Source: Agrococcus lahaulensis DSM 17612 (GTDB lineage: Bacteria > Actinomycetota > Actinomycetes > Actinomycetales > Microbacteriaceae). Taken from it: a stretch of DNA of 64,000 nucleotides. The position numbers and the translations under genes are program-made. Positions 8,750-18,440 of the stretch are shown one piece after another; the stretch's first letter is position 1, and each line of letters begins with the position of its first letter. The notes beneath the pieces are model-generated. The model was not told the origin of the DNA. It saw nothing but the letters and a program-made list of their open reading frames with translations, and made no database searches. The DNA lies in assembly GCF_000425105.1 (NCBI RefSeq), contig NZ_AULD01000005.1, forward strand, positions 1-64,000, read 5' to 3'.

Positions 8750-8846
8750 GCTCTCCTCCTTCCCTCAGGAGGCCAAGGGTGCGGCATGGGCCCGCAAGCG
8801 CGAGCGGCGGCCGGGCAACCCTGTGGAGAGGACCGCGCGGGAGCGC

Positions 8847-8975
8847 TCAGCCCCGGAGCGAGCGCTCGTCCGCCGAACCGGTGTCGTCGGTCGAGACGAT
8901 GGGGTGCGGAGCGCCGGCTGAGCTCGCGAAGAGCGCGGCTATCCAGTTGACGACGGCGTTCCAGGCGTTGCGCAC
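8847..8975 (-). CDS. Possible small membrane-anchored peptide (42 aa) in tad operon
   Basis: A 43-codon frame with GTG start fills the gap between the GspF gene and the pilin-like gene. It reads MRNAWNAVVNWIAALFASSA, then a polar tail (PHPIVSTDDTGSADERSLRG). The N-terminus is an amphipathic or membrane-seeking helix, codon third positions are strongly GC-rich, and it is in operon orientation. No ribosome-binding site is seen and I know no family, so this may be chance. Confidence 0.3.
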   Translation of the reverse strand: MRNAWNAVVNWIAALFASSAGAPHPIVSTDDTGSADERSLRG

Positions 8976-9027
8976 GACCGGAACCTAGCAGACGCGGTGC
9001 TCGGGCGGGCAGCGATCCCGCGCGCAA

Positions 9028-9861
9028 TCACACGAGCGGCGCGAGCGCGCCGTCGAGCATCGAGACGACGAGCGGCACGATGACGAGCAGCGTGAACGCG
9101 GGCAGCACGCACGCGCCGAGCGGCAGCGCGAGCTGCACGGCCGCCCGCTGGGCCCGGGTCTCGCCGTCGAGCCGGGCGCGCGTGCGCGCGGCGGCCGCCT
9201 CGGCGAGGAGCAGTCCCCGCACCGGCACCCCGGCGCGCTCGGCGAGCGCGAGCGAGGCGTCGACCTCGTCCCAGCCGCTCGCCTCGATGCGCGCGTCCCG
9301 CAGCGCGCGAGCGGCGCTCGCCCGGGCGTGGTCGGCCGCGCCGCCGCCCGCGAGCGCCACAGCGACGAGGTCGAGGGCGAGCCCCGGCGCCGGATCACCG
9401 CGCGCTGCGCGGCGCACGATCGCGCGCGACCAGCCCCACGCGCCCGCCATGAGCACGGCGCCCGCGGCGACCGACCACGAGCCGATCCCGCCGCCCGTCG
9501 CCGAGCCCAGTACGTCGAGCCCGAGCGCGAGGCCGAAGCCGAGCCCGACGACCGGGAGCAGCATGACGAGCCGCGCGGTCGCTCGCGGTCCGGCGAGTGC
9601 CGACTCGAGCGCCCGGCGCTGCGCCGCCTGCTCCCGCAGCAGCCCGGCGAGGCGCTCGAGCGTCGGCGCCATCGGGGCGCCCGCCTCGCCGGCGACCGCG
9701 AGTACCGCGCGCACGAGCCCGCCGGCTCGCGCGTCGAGCGCAGCCGCATCCGTGCCGAGCACCTTCCACGCCCGGGCGAGCGGCAGCCCGCCGGCGACGA
9801 GCGCCGCGAGCCGGTGCACTGCCGCCGCCGTCTCGTCGAGGCCGCTCGCCTCTCCGCTCAT
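9028..9861 (-). CDS. Type II/IV secretion inner-membrane protein, TadB/GspF family
   Basis: Membrane platform protein (277 residues) of the tad-like system, on which the TadA ATPase would act. The N-terminal cytoplasmic helices carry a GGLPLARAWKVLG segment. They are followed by a membrane pair around residues 95-145, a second helical repeat, and a C-terminal hydrophobic segment (LGACVLPAFTLLVIVPLVVS). Actinobacteria usually split this function over two proteins (Rv3658c and Rv3657c); here one protein carries both four-helix halves, so the locus is condensed. The ATG at 9861 overlaps the tadA stop (ATGA), so it is translationally coupled. Confidence 0.85.
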   Translation of the reverse strand: MSGEASGLDETAAAVHRLAALVAGGLPLARAWKVLGTDAAALDARAGGLVRAVLAVAGEAGAPMAPTLERLAGLLREQAAQRRALESALAGPRATARLVMLLPVVGLGFGLALGLDVLGSATGGGIGSWSVAAGAVLMAGAWGWSRAIVRRAARGDPAPGLALDLVAVALAGGGAADHARASAARALRDARIEASGWDEVDASLALAERAGVPVRGLLLAEAAAARTRARLDGETRAQRAAVQLALPLGACVLPAFTLLVIVPLVVSMLDGALAPLV

Positions 9862-10928
9862 CGGCGGCGCACCGCGAGCCGCTCGCCGTCGAGGGCGAGC
9901 TCGCCGATCGCGGCGACGCGCCGCCGTCCGCGCGCGTCGCGCTCGACGTGCAGCACGGCATCGAGCGCGCTCACCGCCTGCCGCGCGAGCGCCGGCGGCG
10001 AGAGGCCAGCGAGCGCGCCGAGCGCCTCCAGCCTCGCGGGCACGTCGTCGAGCGAGTTGGCGTGCAGCGTGCCGGCGCCGCCGTCGTGGCCCGTGTTGAG
10101 CGCCGAGAGCAGCTCGCGCACCTCCGCGCCGCGGCACTCCCCCAGTACGAGCCGGTCGGGCCGCATGCGCAGCGCCTCGCGCACGAGCTGCTCGAGCCCG
10201 ATCGCGCCGGCACCCTCGGCGTTCGCCTGCCGCGCCTCGAGCGCGACGACGTGCGGGTGGCGGATGCGCAGCTCGGCGACGTCCTCGATCGTCACGATGC
10301 GCTCGACGGGCGCGGCGCGCGAGAGCATCGCGCCGAGCAGCGTCGTCTTGCCCGAGCCCGCCGCACCGGTGACGAGCACGTTCGCGCGCCGCTCGACGAG
10401 CTGGCGCACCCGGTCGAGCGGCACGGTCGCGAAGCAGCCGCTCGCGTCGAGCTCGTCGAGCGAGAGCGGCTGCACCCGCGGCAGTCGGATCGAGAGCTGC
10501 GCGCCGGCCACCGCGATCGGCGGCAGCACCGCGTGCACGCGGATGCCGTCGTGGAGCCGCACGTCGACGCACGGCGTGGCCTCGTCGACGTGCCGGCCGC
10601 CCGCGGCGACGAGCGCGACGGCGAGCGCGCGCGCCCGCTCGGGTGCGAGCCGCAGCGACGCCGGCTCGGCGCCCGCGCCGCGATCGACCCACACCTGCCC
10701 GCCGGTGACGAACACATCCGTCACGGCCGCCTCCGCCACGAGCGGCGCGAGCTCGGCGAACTCCCGCAGCGGCGCGCCGCCCGCGCTCGTGCGCGCGGGA
10801 CCCGCGTCCGCCGCGCGCTCGGCGCCGGCGACGAAGGGGACGCCCTGCGATCGAGCCTGCACGCGCCGCACGGTAGCCGCGCGCCGACGACCCCGCCGGG
10901 CCGACCCATCCGCTTGGGGAGAATGCAT
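9858..10928 (-). CDS. tadA: Tad-type secretion ATPase (TadA/CpaF, VirB11-like)
   Basis: Hexameric motor ATPase of the pilus/secretion machine. The protein has the N-terminal VirB11-like domain (VTDVFVTGGQVWVDRG), the P-loop GAAGSGKTT, an Asp box with TIEDVAELR, the Walker B-like ALRMRPDRLVLGECRG and the His box GHDGGAGTLHANS. All key motifs are intact. I used the ATG at 10928 (356 residues). No ribosome-binding site is clear; a GTG about 20 codons further in is also possible, and longer frames would run through the 6C RNA upstream. It is the first gene of the operon. The CpaE-like and DECH-helicase genes that accompany this locus in many actinobacteria are not present here. Confidence 0.92.
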   Translation of the reverse strand: MHSPQADGSARRGRRRAATVRRVQARSQGVPFVAGAERAADAGPARTSAGGAPLREFAELAPLVAEAAVTDVFVTGGQVWVDRGAGAEPASLRLAPERARALAVALVAAGGRHVDEATPCVDVRLHDGIRVHAVLPPIAVAGAQLSIRLPRVQPLSLDELDASGCFATVPLDRVRQLVERRANVLVTGAAGSGKTTLLGAMLSRAAPVERIVTIEDVAELRIRHPHVVALEARQANAEGAGAIGLEQLVREALRMRPDRLVLGECRGAEVRELLSALNTGHDGGAGTLHANSLDDVPARLEALGALAGLSPPALARQAVSALDAVLHVERDARGRRRVAAIGELALDGERLAVRRR

Positions 10929-10940
10929 GCCGCACCACGA

Positions 10941-11030
10941 GCAAGGCGGCGTCCACCGGGGGAGGAGGACGCCGCCGCAGGGAGACGAATGGGGGATCCG
11001 TCGGTCACCTGCTCGCGTCGGCAGGGCCGA
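10941..11030 (-). ncRNA. 6C-type small RNA (actinobacterial), ends approximate
   Basis: On the minus strand two stem-loops with C-only or C-rich loops follow one another, the architecture of the actinobacterial 6C RNA. Hairpin 1 (11002 down to 10984) pairs GACGGAU with AUUCGUC around a loop of exactly CCCCC. Hairpin 2 (10976 down to 10945) pairs GGCGGCGUCC with GGACGCCGCC, then a U-U mismatch, two further C-G pairs and the loop UCCCCC. The position upstream of the tad-like operon equals that of the 6C RNA (B11) of mycobacteria, upstream of Rv3660c. The loops hold five rather than six C. A TAGCAT -10-like element is at 11037-11042. Ends are estimated. Confidence 0.8.
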
Positions 11031-11140
11031 CGACGCCCATGCTAGGCACGCGACGATGCAGGGCCGGGAGCAACACGGCGGCGAGCGCATCGACGCGTGC
11101 ATAGACTCGACCGCGGACGAAGAAGTCAGGAGAAACGCCA

Positions 11141-13084
<1,944 letters not shown>

Positions 13085-13094
13085 TCGCCCCGTC

Positions 13095-13262
13095 GGTCGA
13101 GTAGCGCCGTAGGCGCGTATCGAGACCGGTCGCCCCGTCTCGATACGGCGCTGCGGGCCTACTCGACGATCGGATCGCTGCGCTGGTCGAGTAGCGCCGC
13201 AGGCGCATATCGAGACCGGTCGCCCCGTCTCGATACGGCCCTGCGGGCCTACTCGACGATCG
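13095..13262. repeat. Two inverted pairs of the GGTCGAGTAG repeat between acs and ridA
   Basis: Four units occupy the gap between convergent acs and ridA. Units at about 13097-13130 and 13187-13220 run GGTCGAGTAG...ATCGAGACC; each is followed, about 10 bases later, by an inverted unit starting GTCTCGATAC and ending CTACTCGACGATCGG. Each pair can fold into a long hairpin, and the two pairs are near-copies of each other, so this also looks like a tandem duplication of about 90 bp. The location suggests transcription termination as one effect. It resembles REP/BIME-type elements. Confidence 0.9.
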
Positions 13263-13271
13263 GCAGGCAGG

Positions 13272-13730
13272 TCAGGCGAAGGCCGCGATGACCTCGACCT
13301 CGACGGGCGCGCCGAGCGGCAGCTCCGCGACGCCGACGGCACTCCGCGCGTGCTTGCCGGCATCGCCGAAGATCTCCCCGAGCACGTTGCTCGCGCCGTT
13401 GACGACGCCCGGCTGGCCGTGGAACCCATCCGCCGACGCGACGAAGCCGACGACCTTCACGATGCGCGTGATGCGGTCGAGCGAGCCGATCTCGGCGGCG
13501 ATCGCAGCGAGCGCGTTGAGCGCGCTCTGCTTCGCGTCGAGCATCGCTTCGTCCGCCGAGACCTCGGCGCCGACCTTGCCGGTGCGGGGCAGCTGCCCGT
13601 CGACCATCGGCAGCTGGCCCGAGGTGTAGACGAAGCCGTTCGCCGACACCGCGGGCACGTACGAGGCGACCGGCGGGACGACCGCGGGCAGCTCGAACCC
13701 GAGCTCCTCGAGCCGCTGCGCGACGCTCAC
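13272..13730 (-). CDS. RidA-family (Rid/YjgF/UK114) protein
   Basis: A 152-residue member of the Rid superfamily, which deaminate reactive enamine/imine intermediates; this longer form with the N-terminal VAQRLEELGFELP corresponds to the Rv3678c/YjgH-like branch. Visible family features are YVPAVSANGFVYTSGQLPMVDG, the Asn-Ala-Leu-Ala-Ala helix and the C-terminal LPLGAPVEVEVIAAFA. The branch lacks the invariant Arg-centred motif of archetypal RidA, so catalytic activity is unproven. The GTG start at 13730 overlaps the stop of the DUF4177 gene (GTGA). The same gene pair precedes the PBP in mycobacteria. Confidence 0.88.
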   Translation of the reverse strand: MSVAQRLEELGFELPAVVPPVASYVPAVSANGFVYTSGQLPMVDGQLPRTGKVGAEVSADEAMLDAKQSALNALAAIAAEIGSLDRITRIVKVVGFVASADGFHGQPGVVNGASNVLGEIFGDAGKHARSAVGVAELPLGAPVEVEVIAAFA

Positions 13731-13894
13731 GCGCCGGCCTCGACCGGGCGCTTCAGGAACGCGACGAGCCCGCCCTCGGGGCCGTTCGCGACGTGCACGA
13801 GCTCCCATCCGTCGGCCCCCCACGTGTTGAGGATCGCCGTCTCGCGGTGGATGAGCAGCGGCGTCGTCGCGTACTCCCAGGTCGTGGTCGCCAT
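13727..13894 (-). CDS. DUF4177-type small protein (55 aa)
   Basis: A short protein, MATTTWEYATTPLLIHRETA..LNTWGADGWELVHVANGPEGGLVAFLKRPV, typical of the DUF4177 family (the WGADGWELV box is diagnostic). The function is unknown. The ATG at 13894 is preceded by a GAGGG sequence 11 bases upstream; eight extra codons could be read upstream but lack a ribosome-binding site. It is translationally coupled to the RidA-family gene and divergent from the PBP gene 50 bp away. Confidence 0.82.
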   Translation of the reverse strand: MATTTWEYATTPLLIHRETAILNTWGADGWELVHVANGPEGGLVAFLKRPVEAGA

Positions 13895-13944
13895 CGTTCT
13901 GCAGCCCTCAGCTCTCATAGGTCGGTGCCGTACCCTCGTATGCT

Positions 13945-16500
13945 ATGGCCGCTTCACGTCACAAGCCAGGAAGCCTGCTCGGCTCCCTCCTGGGTCTCAT
14001 CGGGTTCAGCGCGATCGCCGGCATCCTCGTCTCGGCGACGCTGACCCCTGCCCTGGCGGTCGCGTCGAGCACCGCCAACAGCGGCCTCGACATCTTCGAG
14101 AGCCTGCCGACGTACTCGCAGATCACGCAGCAGGCCGAGCGCAACCGCATCTACGGGCTCCGCGACGGGCAGCCGGTCGAGATCGCGCAGTTCTACAGCC
14201 AGGACCGCCAGGTGCTGCAGTGGCAGCAGGTGCCGCGCACCGCGGTCGACGCGCTCGTCGCCGGCGAGGACCGCCGCTACTACTCGCACAGCGGCGTCGA
14301 CGCCCCCTCGGTCGTGCGCGCCGGCCTCTCGCAGCTCGGCTTCGGCGGCGAGTCGGGCGCCTCCACGCTCACGATGCAGCTCGTGCGCCAGCAGATCGCG
14401 ATCGACGCGTGCCTCTCGGACGACGAGGCCGCACAGGCGGTATGCGACCAGCAGTACACCGAGTCGTACCAGCGCAAGCTCGCCGAGATGCGGCTCGCGA
14501 TCAGCCTCGAGCAGCGCTACACGAAGAACGAGATCCTGCTCGCCTACCTCAACATCGCGAACTTCGGCGGCAACGTCTACGGCATCGAGTCGGGCGCGCA
14601 GCGCATCTTCGGCAAGCCCGCGGCGGAGCTCTCGGTCGCCGAGTCGGCGGCGCTGATCGCGACGGTGCAGAACCCGTCGATCCGCAACCTCTTCAACGCC
14701 GACAACTTCGCGCGCAACCAGGAGCGGCGCGACTTCATCATCCGCAACATGGCGAGCGAGGGCTTCATCACGGCCGAGGAGCGTGACGCCGCGCTCGCCA
14801 TCCCGGTGGACGAGAACTTCGTCAACATCCAGCCGCCGAACAACGGCTGCATCGCGGGCTACGACTCCGCCAGGTTCTTCTGCGACTACGTGCAGCGCGT
14901 GCTCGCGATCGACACGATCGACGGCAACCACATCCTCGGCGCGACGCCCGAGGACAACGCCCGGGCGCTCGCGCAGGGCGGCTACCAGATCTACACGTCG
15001 ATCGACCTCGACCTCAACGACGCCGTGCAGGCCACCGTCGACGCGCAGGTGCCGAACGACGAGACGCGCTGGCAGTCGGGCGCCGCCGTCACGCAGCTCG
15101 AGGTCGGCACCGGCCGCATCCTCACGATGGTGCAGAACAAGGACTACGACAACCGCACCGACCCCGCGCCCACCGGCACCGCGGTGAACTTCAACGCCGA
15201 CTTCGAGCACGGTCGGTCCAGCGGCTTCCAGCCCGGCTCCGGGTTCAAGATCTTCACGCTCGCGCAGTGGATCATCGACGGGCACTCCGTCAACCAGCAG
15301 CTCGACGCCACCCGCGAGGAGTGGCCGCGCGGGTCGTTCCGCGCCGAGTGCACCGGGCTCGTCTCCGAGCCGTGGGACCCGCAGAACAACGAGGGCAACG
15401 AGTACTCGCGGATGACCCCGACCGAGATCATGGTCAACTCGGTCAACACGGGCGTCGTGCGCATGGCGAGCGAGCTCGACCTCTGCGACATCCACGACAC
15501 CGCGGAGCGGATGGGCACGTTCCCCGCGAACGGCGACTGGCAGATCTTCGCGCCGGCCGTGATCGGCTCGGGCTCGACCGTCACGCCGATGGGCATGGCG
15601 TCGGCGTTCGCGACGATCGCCAACGGCGGCATCTACTGCAAGCCGATCGCGATCGACCGCATCGTCGCGCGCGACGGATCCGAGGTGCAGCCTCCCGGCC
15701 AGGAGTGCCAGGAGGCGATCTCGCCGGAGGTCGCGTCGGTCATGCAGTCGGTGCTGACGACCGTCACCGAGCGCAACCCGATCAACAATCCCCCTGGCTC
15801 GACGCCGGTCATCTCGAAGACCGGCACGACGAACGGCGTCGTGCAGACATGGGTGAACGGCTCGAGCCCGACCGTCGCGACGGCCGTCTGGGTGGGCAAC
15901 ATCGTCGGCAACTACTCGCTCGAGCCGCGATGGAACGTGCGCTCGACGATCTTCCGCGCCGCGATGACCGAGGCGATCGCGCGCTACCCCGGCGGGCAGT
16001 TCCTCACCCCCGACGCCGACACGCTGCGCGGCAACGCGGGCGAGCTGCCGGATGTGAGCGGCCAGCCGGTCGCCGACGCGCAAGCGGCACTCGAGGCCGC
16101 GGGCTTCACCGTGCAGGTCGCCGACCCGGTCGCGGGCACGCAGGCCGAGGGCACGGTCGAGTACACGGCGCCGGGCGCCGGCGCGCTCGTGACCACCACG
16201 ACGCCGATCATCATCTACCCCTCGAGCGGCGCCCCCGCGGCGGATCCGTCGCAAGCGCCTGACGAGGGCGCGCAGACGTGGCCCGACGTGGTCGCGCAGC
16301 CGCTCGCAGACGCGAGGGCCACGCTCGCGGACGCGGGCTTCGATCCCGCGCTCGTGCAGGTCACGTGGCAGGACCACGGCGAGGGCAACCTGTGCACCGT
16401 GCTCGCGCAGAACCCGCTCGCCGGGAGCCCGGGCGAGCCCACCGATCCCATCTCGCTCGTCGTCGGCACGAACGCCTCCGGGGGCGATCCTGGCTGCTAG
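13945..16500 (+). CDS. Bifunctional class A penicillin-binding protein with PASTA domains (PonA2-like)
   Basis: Peptidoglycan glycosyltransferase and DD-transpeptidase of 851 residues, anchored by an N-terminal helix (residues 9-38). The GT51 domain has the catalytic Glu in AGEDRRYYSHSGVD near residue 108 and the later ESAALIATVQNPS motif. The transpeptidase has SxxK as GSGFK near 431, SVN near 498 and KTG near 626. Two PASTA domains follow (about 695-755 and 775-845), linked by a Ser/Pro/Ala segment. An unusual Cys-rich insertion (IDACLSDDEAAQAVCDQQ) sits in the GT domain. Position between the RidA gene and a metallophosphoesterase matches mycobacterial ponA2. Confidence 0.95.
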   Translation: MAASRHKPGSLLGSLLGLIGFSAIAGILVSATLTPALAVASSTANSGLDIFESLPTYSQITQQAERNRIYGLRDGQPVEIAQFYSQDRQVLQWQQVPRTAVDALVAGEDRRYYSHSGVDAPSVVRAGLSQLGFGGESGASTLTMQLVRQQIAIDACLSDDEAAQAVCDQQYTESYQRKLAEMRLAISLEQRYTKNEILLAYLNIANFGGNVYGIESGAQRIFGKPAAELSVAESAALIATVQNPSIRNLFNADNFARNQERRDFIIRNMASEGFITAEERDAALAIPVDENFVNIQPPNNGCIAGYDSARFFCDYVQRVLAIDTIDGNHILGATPEDNARALAQGGYQIYTSIDLDLNDAVQATVDAQVPNDETRWQSGAAVTQLEVGTGRILTMVQNKDYDNRTDPAPTGTAVNFNADFEHGRSSGFQPGSGFKIFTLAQWIIDGHSVNQQLDATREEWPRGSFRAECTGLVSEPWDPQNNEGNEYSRMTPTEIMVNSVNTGVVRMASELDLCDIHDTAERMGTFPANGDWQIFAPAVIGSGSTVTPMGMASAFATIANGGIYCKPIAIDRIVARDGSEVQPPGQECQEAISPEVASVMQSVLTTVTERNPINNPPGSTPVISKTGTTNGVVQTWVNGSSPTVATAVWVGNIVGNYSLEPRWNVRSTIFRAAMTEAIARYPGGQFLTPDADTLRGNAGELPDVSGQPVADAQAALEAAGFTVQVADPVAGTQAEGTVEYTAPGAGALVTTTTPIIIYPSSGAPAADPSQAPDEGAQTWPDVVAQPLADARATLADAGFDPALVQVTWQDHGEGNLCTVLAQNPLAGSPGEPTDPISLVVGTNASGGDPGC

Positions 16501-16531
16501 TCCGCGGGCCCTCGGCGCGGTCGTCGGCGGC

Positions 16532-17434
16532 GTGCTCGCCGCCGGCGCCGCCGTGGGCGCCTACGCGACCGCGATCGAGCCGCGGGCGTTCCGCATCCGC
16601 CATGAGCAGCTGCGGATCCTGCCGGCGGGCGCCCGCCCGCTGACGCTCCTGCACCTCGCCGACATCCACCTCGCGCCGTGGCAGCGCGCGAAGCTCGAGT
16701 GGCTCGAGGGACTCGTCTCGGTCGAGCCCGACCTGATCGTCAACACGGGCGACAGCCTCGGCCACAGCGCGGCCGTGCCGGTGCTCGCGGATGCGCTGCG
16801 CGTCTTCGAGGGCGTGCCCGGCTTCTTCGTGCACGGCTCGAACGACGTCTTCGGGCCTCAGCTGAAGAACCCGCTGCGCTACTTCGCCGGGCCGTCGAAG
16901 GAGCCCGCGGGCAGCGGCCCCGAGCGGCTCGACCTCGCGGCGCTCGAGCGCGCCTACGAGGGCCTCGGCTGGCTCGACGTCAACAACGCCGCGCGCGCGA
17001 TCGAGGTCAAGGGCACGACGATCGCCGCCTTCGGCGTCGCCGACCCGCACCGCTCGTGGGATCGGCTCGACGAGACCGAGGCGGCCATCTCGCGCATGCG
17101 GAAGGCGCTCGGCGACCTGCCGCGCACGACGCTCGGCATCGCGCACGCGCCGTACCGACGCATCCTCGACGCCTTCGTCGACCTCGGGGCGGATGCGATC
17201 CTCGCGGGGCACACGCACGGCGGCCAGGTGCGGGTGCCGGGCGGGCACGCGATCGTCACGAACTGCGACATCCCGCGCGCGCAGGCGTCGGGACTCACCA
17301 CGTGGAGCCACGAGGGTCGCTCGGTGCCGCTCGGCGTCTCGCAGGGCATCGGATCGTCGATCTTCGCGCCGTTCCGGCTCGGCACTCCCCCGGAGGCGGT
17401 CGTGATGTCGCTCGTGCCCCGCGACGTCGGGTAG
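16532..17434 (+). CDS. Membrane-anchored metallophosphoesterase
   Basis: A 300-residue calcineurin-like phosphoesterase of the YkuE / Rv3683 group, next to the PBP as in mycobacteria. An N-terminal hydrophobic stretch (VLAAGAAVGAYATAI) suggests a membrane anchor. Metal ligands are visible in order: LADIHLAP near residue 40, NTGDSLG, HGSNDVFG, then the downstream His and GHTHGGQV near 226. GSND replaces the usual GNHD, as is normal in this branch. The GTG at 16532 is the only reasonable start, 31 bp after the PBP stop. A role in cell-envelope lipid or nucleotide turnover is possible; the substrate is not known. Confidence 0.88.
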   Translation: MLAAGAAVGAYATAIEPRAFRIRHEQLRILPAGARPLTLLHLADIHLAPWQRAKLEWLEGLVSVEPDLIVNTGDSLGHSAAVPVLADALRVFEGVPGFFVHGSNDVFGPQLKNPLRYFAGPSKEPAGSGPERLDLAALERAYEGLGWLDVNNAARAIEVKGTTIAAFGVADPHRSWDRLDETEAAISRMRKALGDLPRTTLGIAHAPYRRILDAFVDLGADAILAGHTHGGQVRVPGGHAIVTNCDIPRAQASGLTTWSHEGRSVPLGVSQGIGSSIFAPFRLGTPPEAVVMSLVPRDVG

Positions 17435-17480
17435 ACTGGTGCGGTTGCACGCGCGAGCCTAGGCTCGAGGCGGACAGCAC

Positions 17481-17555
<75 letters not shown>

Positions 17556-17636
17556 AGACGACGAGAGGGCTCCTGCCGAAGGCAGGGGCCCTCTCGTCGT
17601 CTATCGGGCTGTCGTGACGGGATTTGAACCGCAGGT
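17556..17636. repeat. Long imperfect inverted repeat copying the tRNA-Pro 3' end; likely terminator
   Basis: The stem GACGACGAGAGGGC / GCCCTCTCGTCGTC around CTCCTGCCGAAGGCAGGGG is a strong terminator-like hairpin just after tRNA-Pro (17558-17602). Beyond its right arm the sequence CTGTCG-TGACGGGATTTGAACC matches the reverse complement of the tRNA's own T-arm, acceptor and 3' flank, with a three-base gap and one mismatch. The palindrome therefore continues into the tRNA gene. Confidence 0.8.
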
Positions 17637-17829
17637 TCATACGGAATTCGCCGGTTTGAGCGACCGCGGAGCGGTCGCGAGCCGCGCGGATTCCGCTGTC
17701 ACCCGTGACATCCCTCCCGGCGGAGCACCGCTCCGCCGAACCCGACCACGGACTCGCTGTCGCCGCGACGACGTCTCGATACGCCGCCTCCGGCGGCTAC
17801 TCGACGAGCGGGTGAGGCTGGACCGCCGC
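17637..17829. other. Intergenic stretch: hairpins and one repeat unit, no gene
   Basis: Between the tRNA-Pro palindrome and tdk there is no coding signal. At 17641-17697 a large imperfect hairpin has the core GCGACCGC-GGA-GCGGTCGC and outer arms CGGAATTCGCCGG / CCGCGCGGATTCCG. It is followed by a small palindrome TGTCACCCGTGACA. At 17773-17806 there is one inverted unit of the GGTCGAGTAG repeat family (GTCTCGATAC...CTACTCGAC). Confidence 0.75.
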
Positions 17830-18438
17830 TCAACGAGCGGCAGCAGCCCCGAGCCGCCCGCCCGACTCCTCGAGGTAGCACGAGGCGCACAGCGACTCGT
17901 ACGTGACCGTCTCGCCGTCGATCGCGACCTGGTCGCCGTCGAAGACGAACCGCTCCCCCACCTTGCGGCCGTTGAACAGCGCCTTGCGGCCGCAGCGGCA
18001 GATGGTCTTCAGCTCCTCGAGCGAGTGCGCGAGCTCGAGCAGCCGCGCCGAGCCGGGGAACGCGCGCGTGAGGAAGTCGGTGCGGATGCCGTAGGCGAGC
18101 ACCGGCACGCCGCGCTCGACGGCGATGCGGAGCAGCTCGTCGACCTGCTCCGGTCGGAAGAACTGCGCCTCGTCGACGAGCAGGCACGCGACGCGGGCGT
18201 CGTCCTGCGCCGCCGCGGCGTCGAACGCATCCATCACCGACTCGTCGTGGGCGACGAGGAAGTCGACCTCGCGCGTGACGCCGAGCCGCGAGACGATCTC
18301 GCGCGCGCCCTTCGTGTCAGTCGCGGGCTTCGCGAGCAGCACGCGCTGGCCGCGCTCCTCGTAGTTGAACGCGGCCTGCAGCAGGCCGGTGGACTTGCCG
18401 GAGTTCATCGCCCCGTACCGGAAGTAGAGCTTCGCCAC
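17830..18438 (-). CDS. tdk: Thymidine kinase (type II)
   Basis: Salvage enzyme (202 residues) phosphorylating thymidine. The P-loop GAMNSGKST lies at residues 8-16, the Walker B/catalytic Glu in LLVDEAQFF, the lasso-type substrate loop near YESLCASC, and a structural zinc site is formed by CRCG and CASC. The GTG start at 18438 lies two bases after the stop of the LuxR-type gene, so the two genes are probably one transcript. Thymidine kinase is patchy in actinobacteria, so its pairing with a regulator is worth noting. Confidence 0.95.
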   Translation of the reverse strand: MAKLYFRYGAMNSGKSTGLLQAAFNYEERGQRVLLAKPATDTKGAREIVSRLGVTREVDFLVAHDESVMDAFDAAAAQDDARVACLLVDEAQFFRPEQVDELLRIAVERGVPVLAYGIRTDFLTRAFPGSARLLELAHSLEELKTICRCGRKALFNGRKVGERFVFDGDQVAIDGETVTYESLCASCYLEESGGRLGAAAAR

Positions 18439-18440
18439 CC

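Noticed and set aside
16532-17434. GSND in place of GNHD as a broken active site in the metallophosphoesterase
   Set aside because: To my knowledge this replacement is usual in the Rv3683-like branch, and the other metal ligands are intact.
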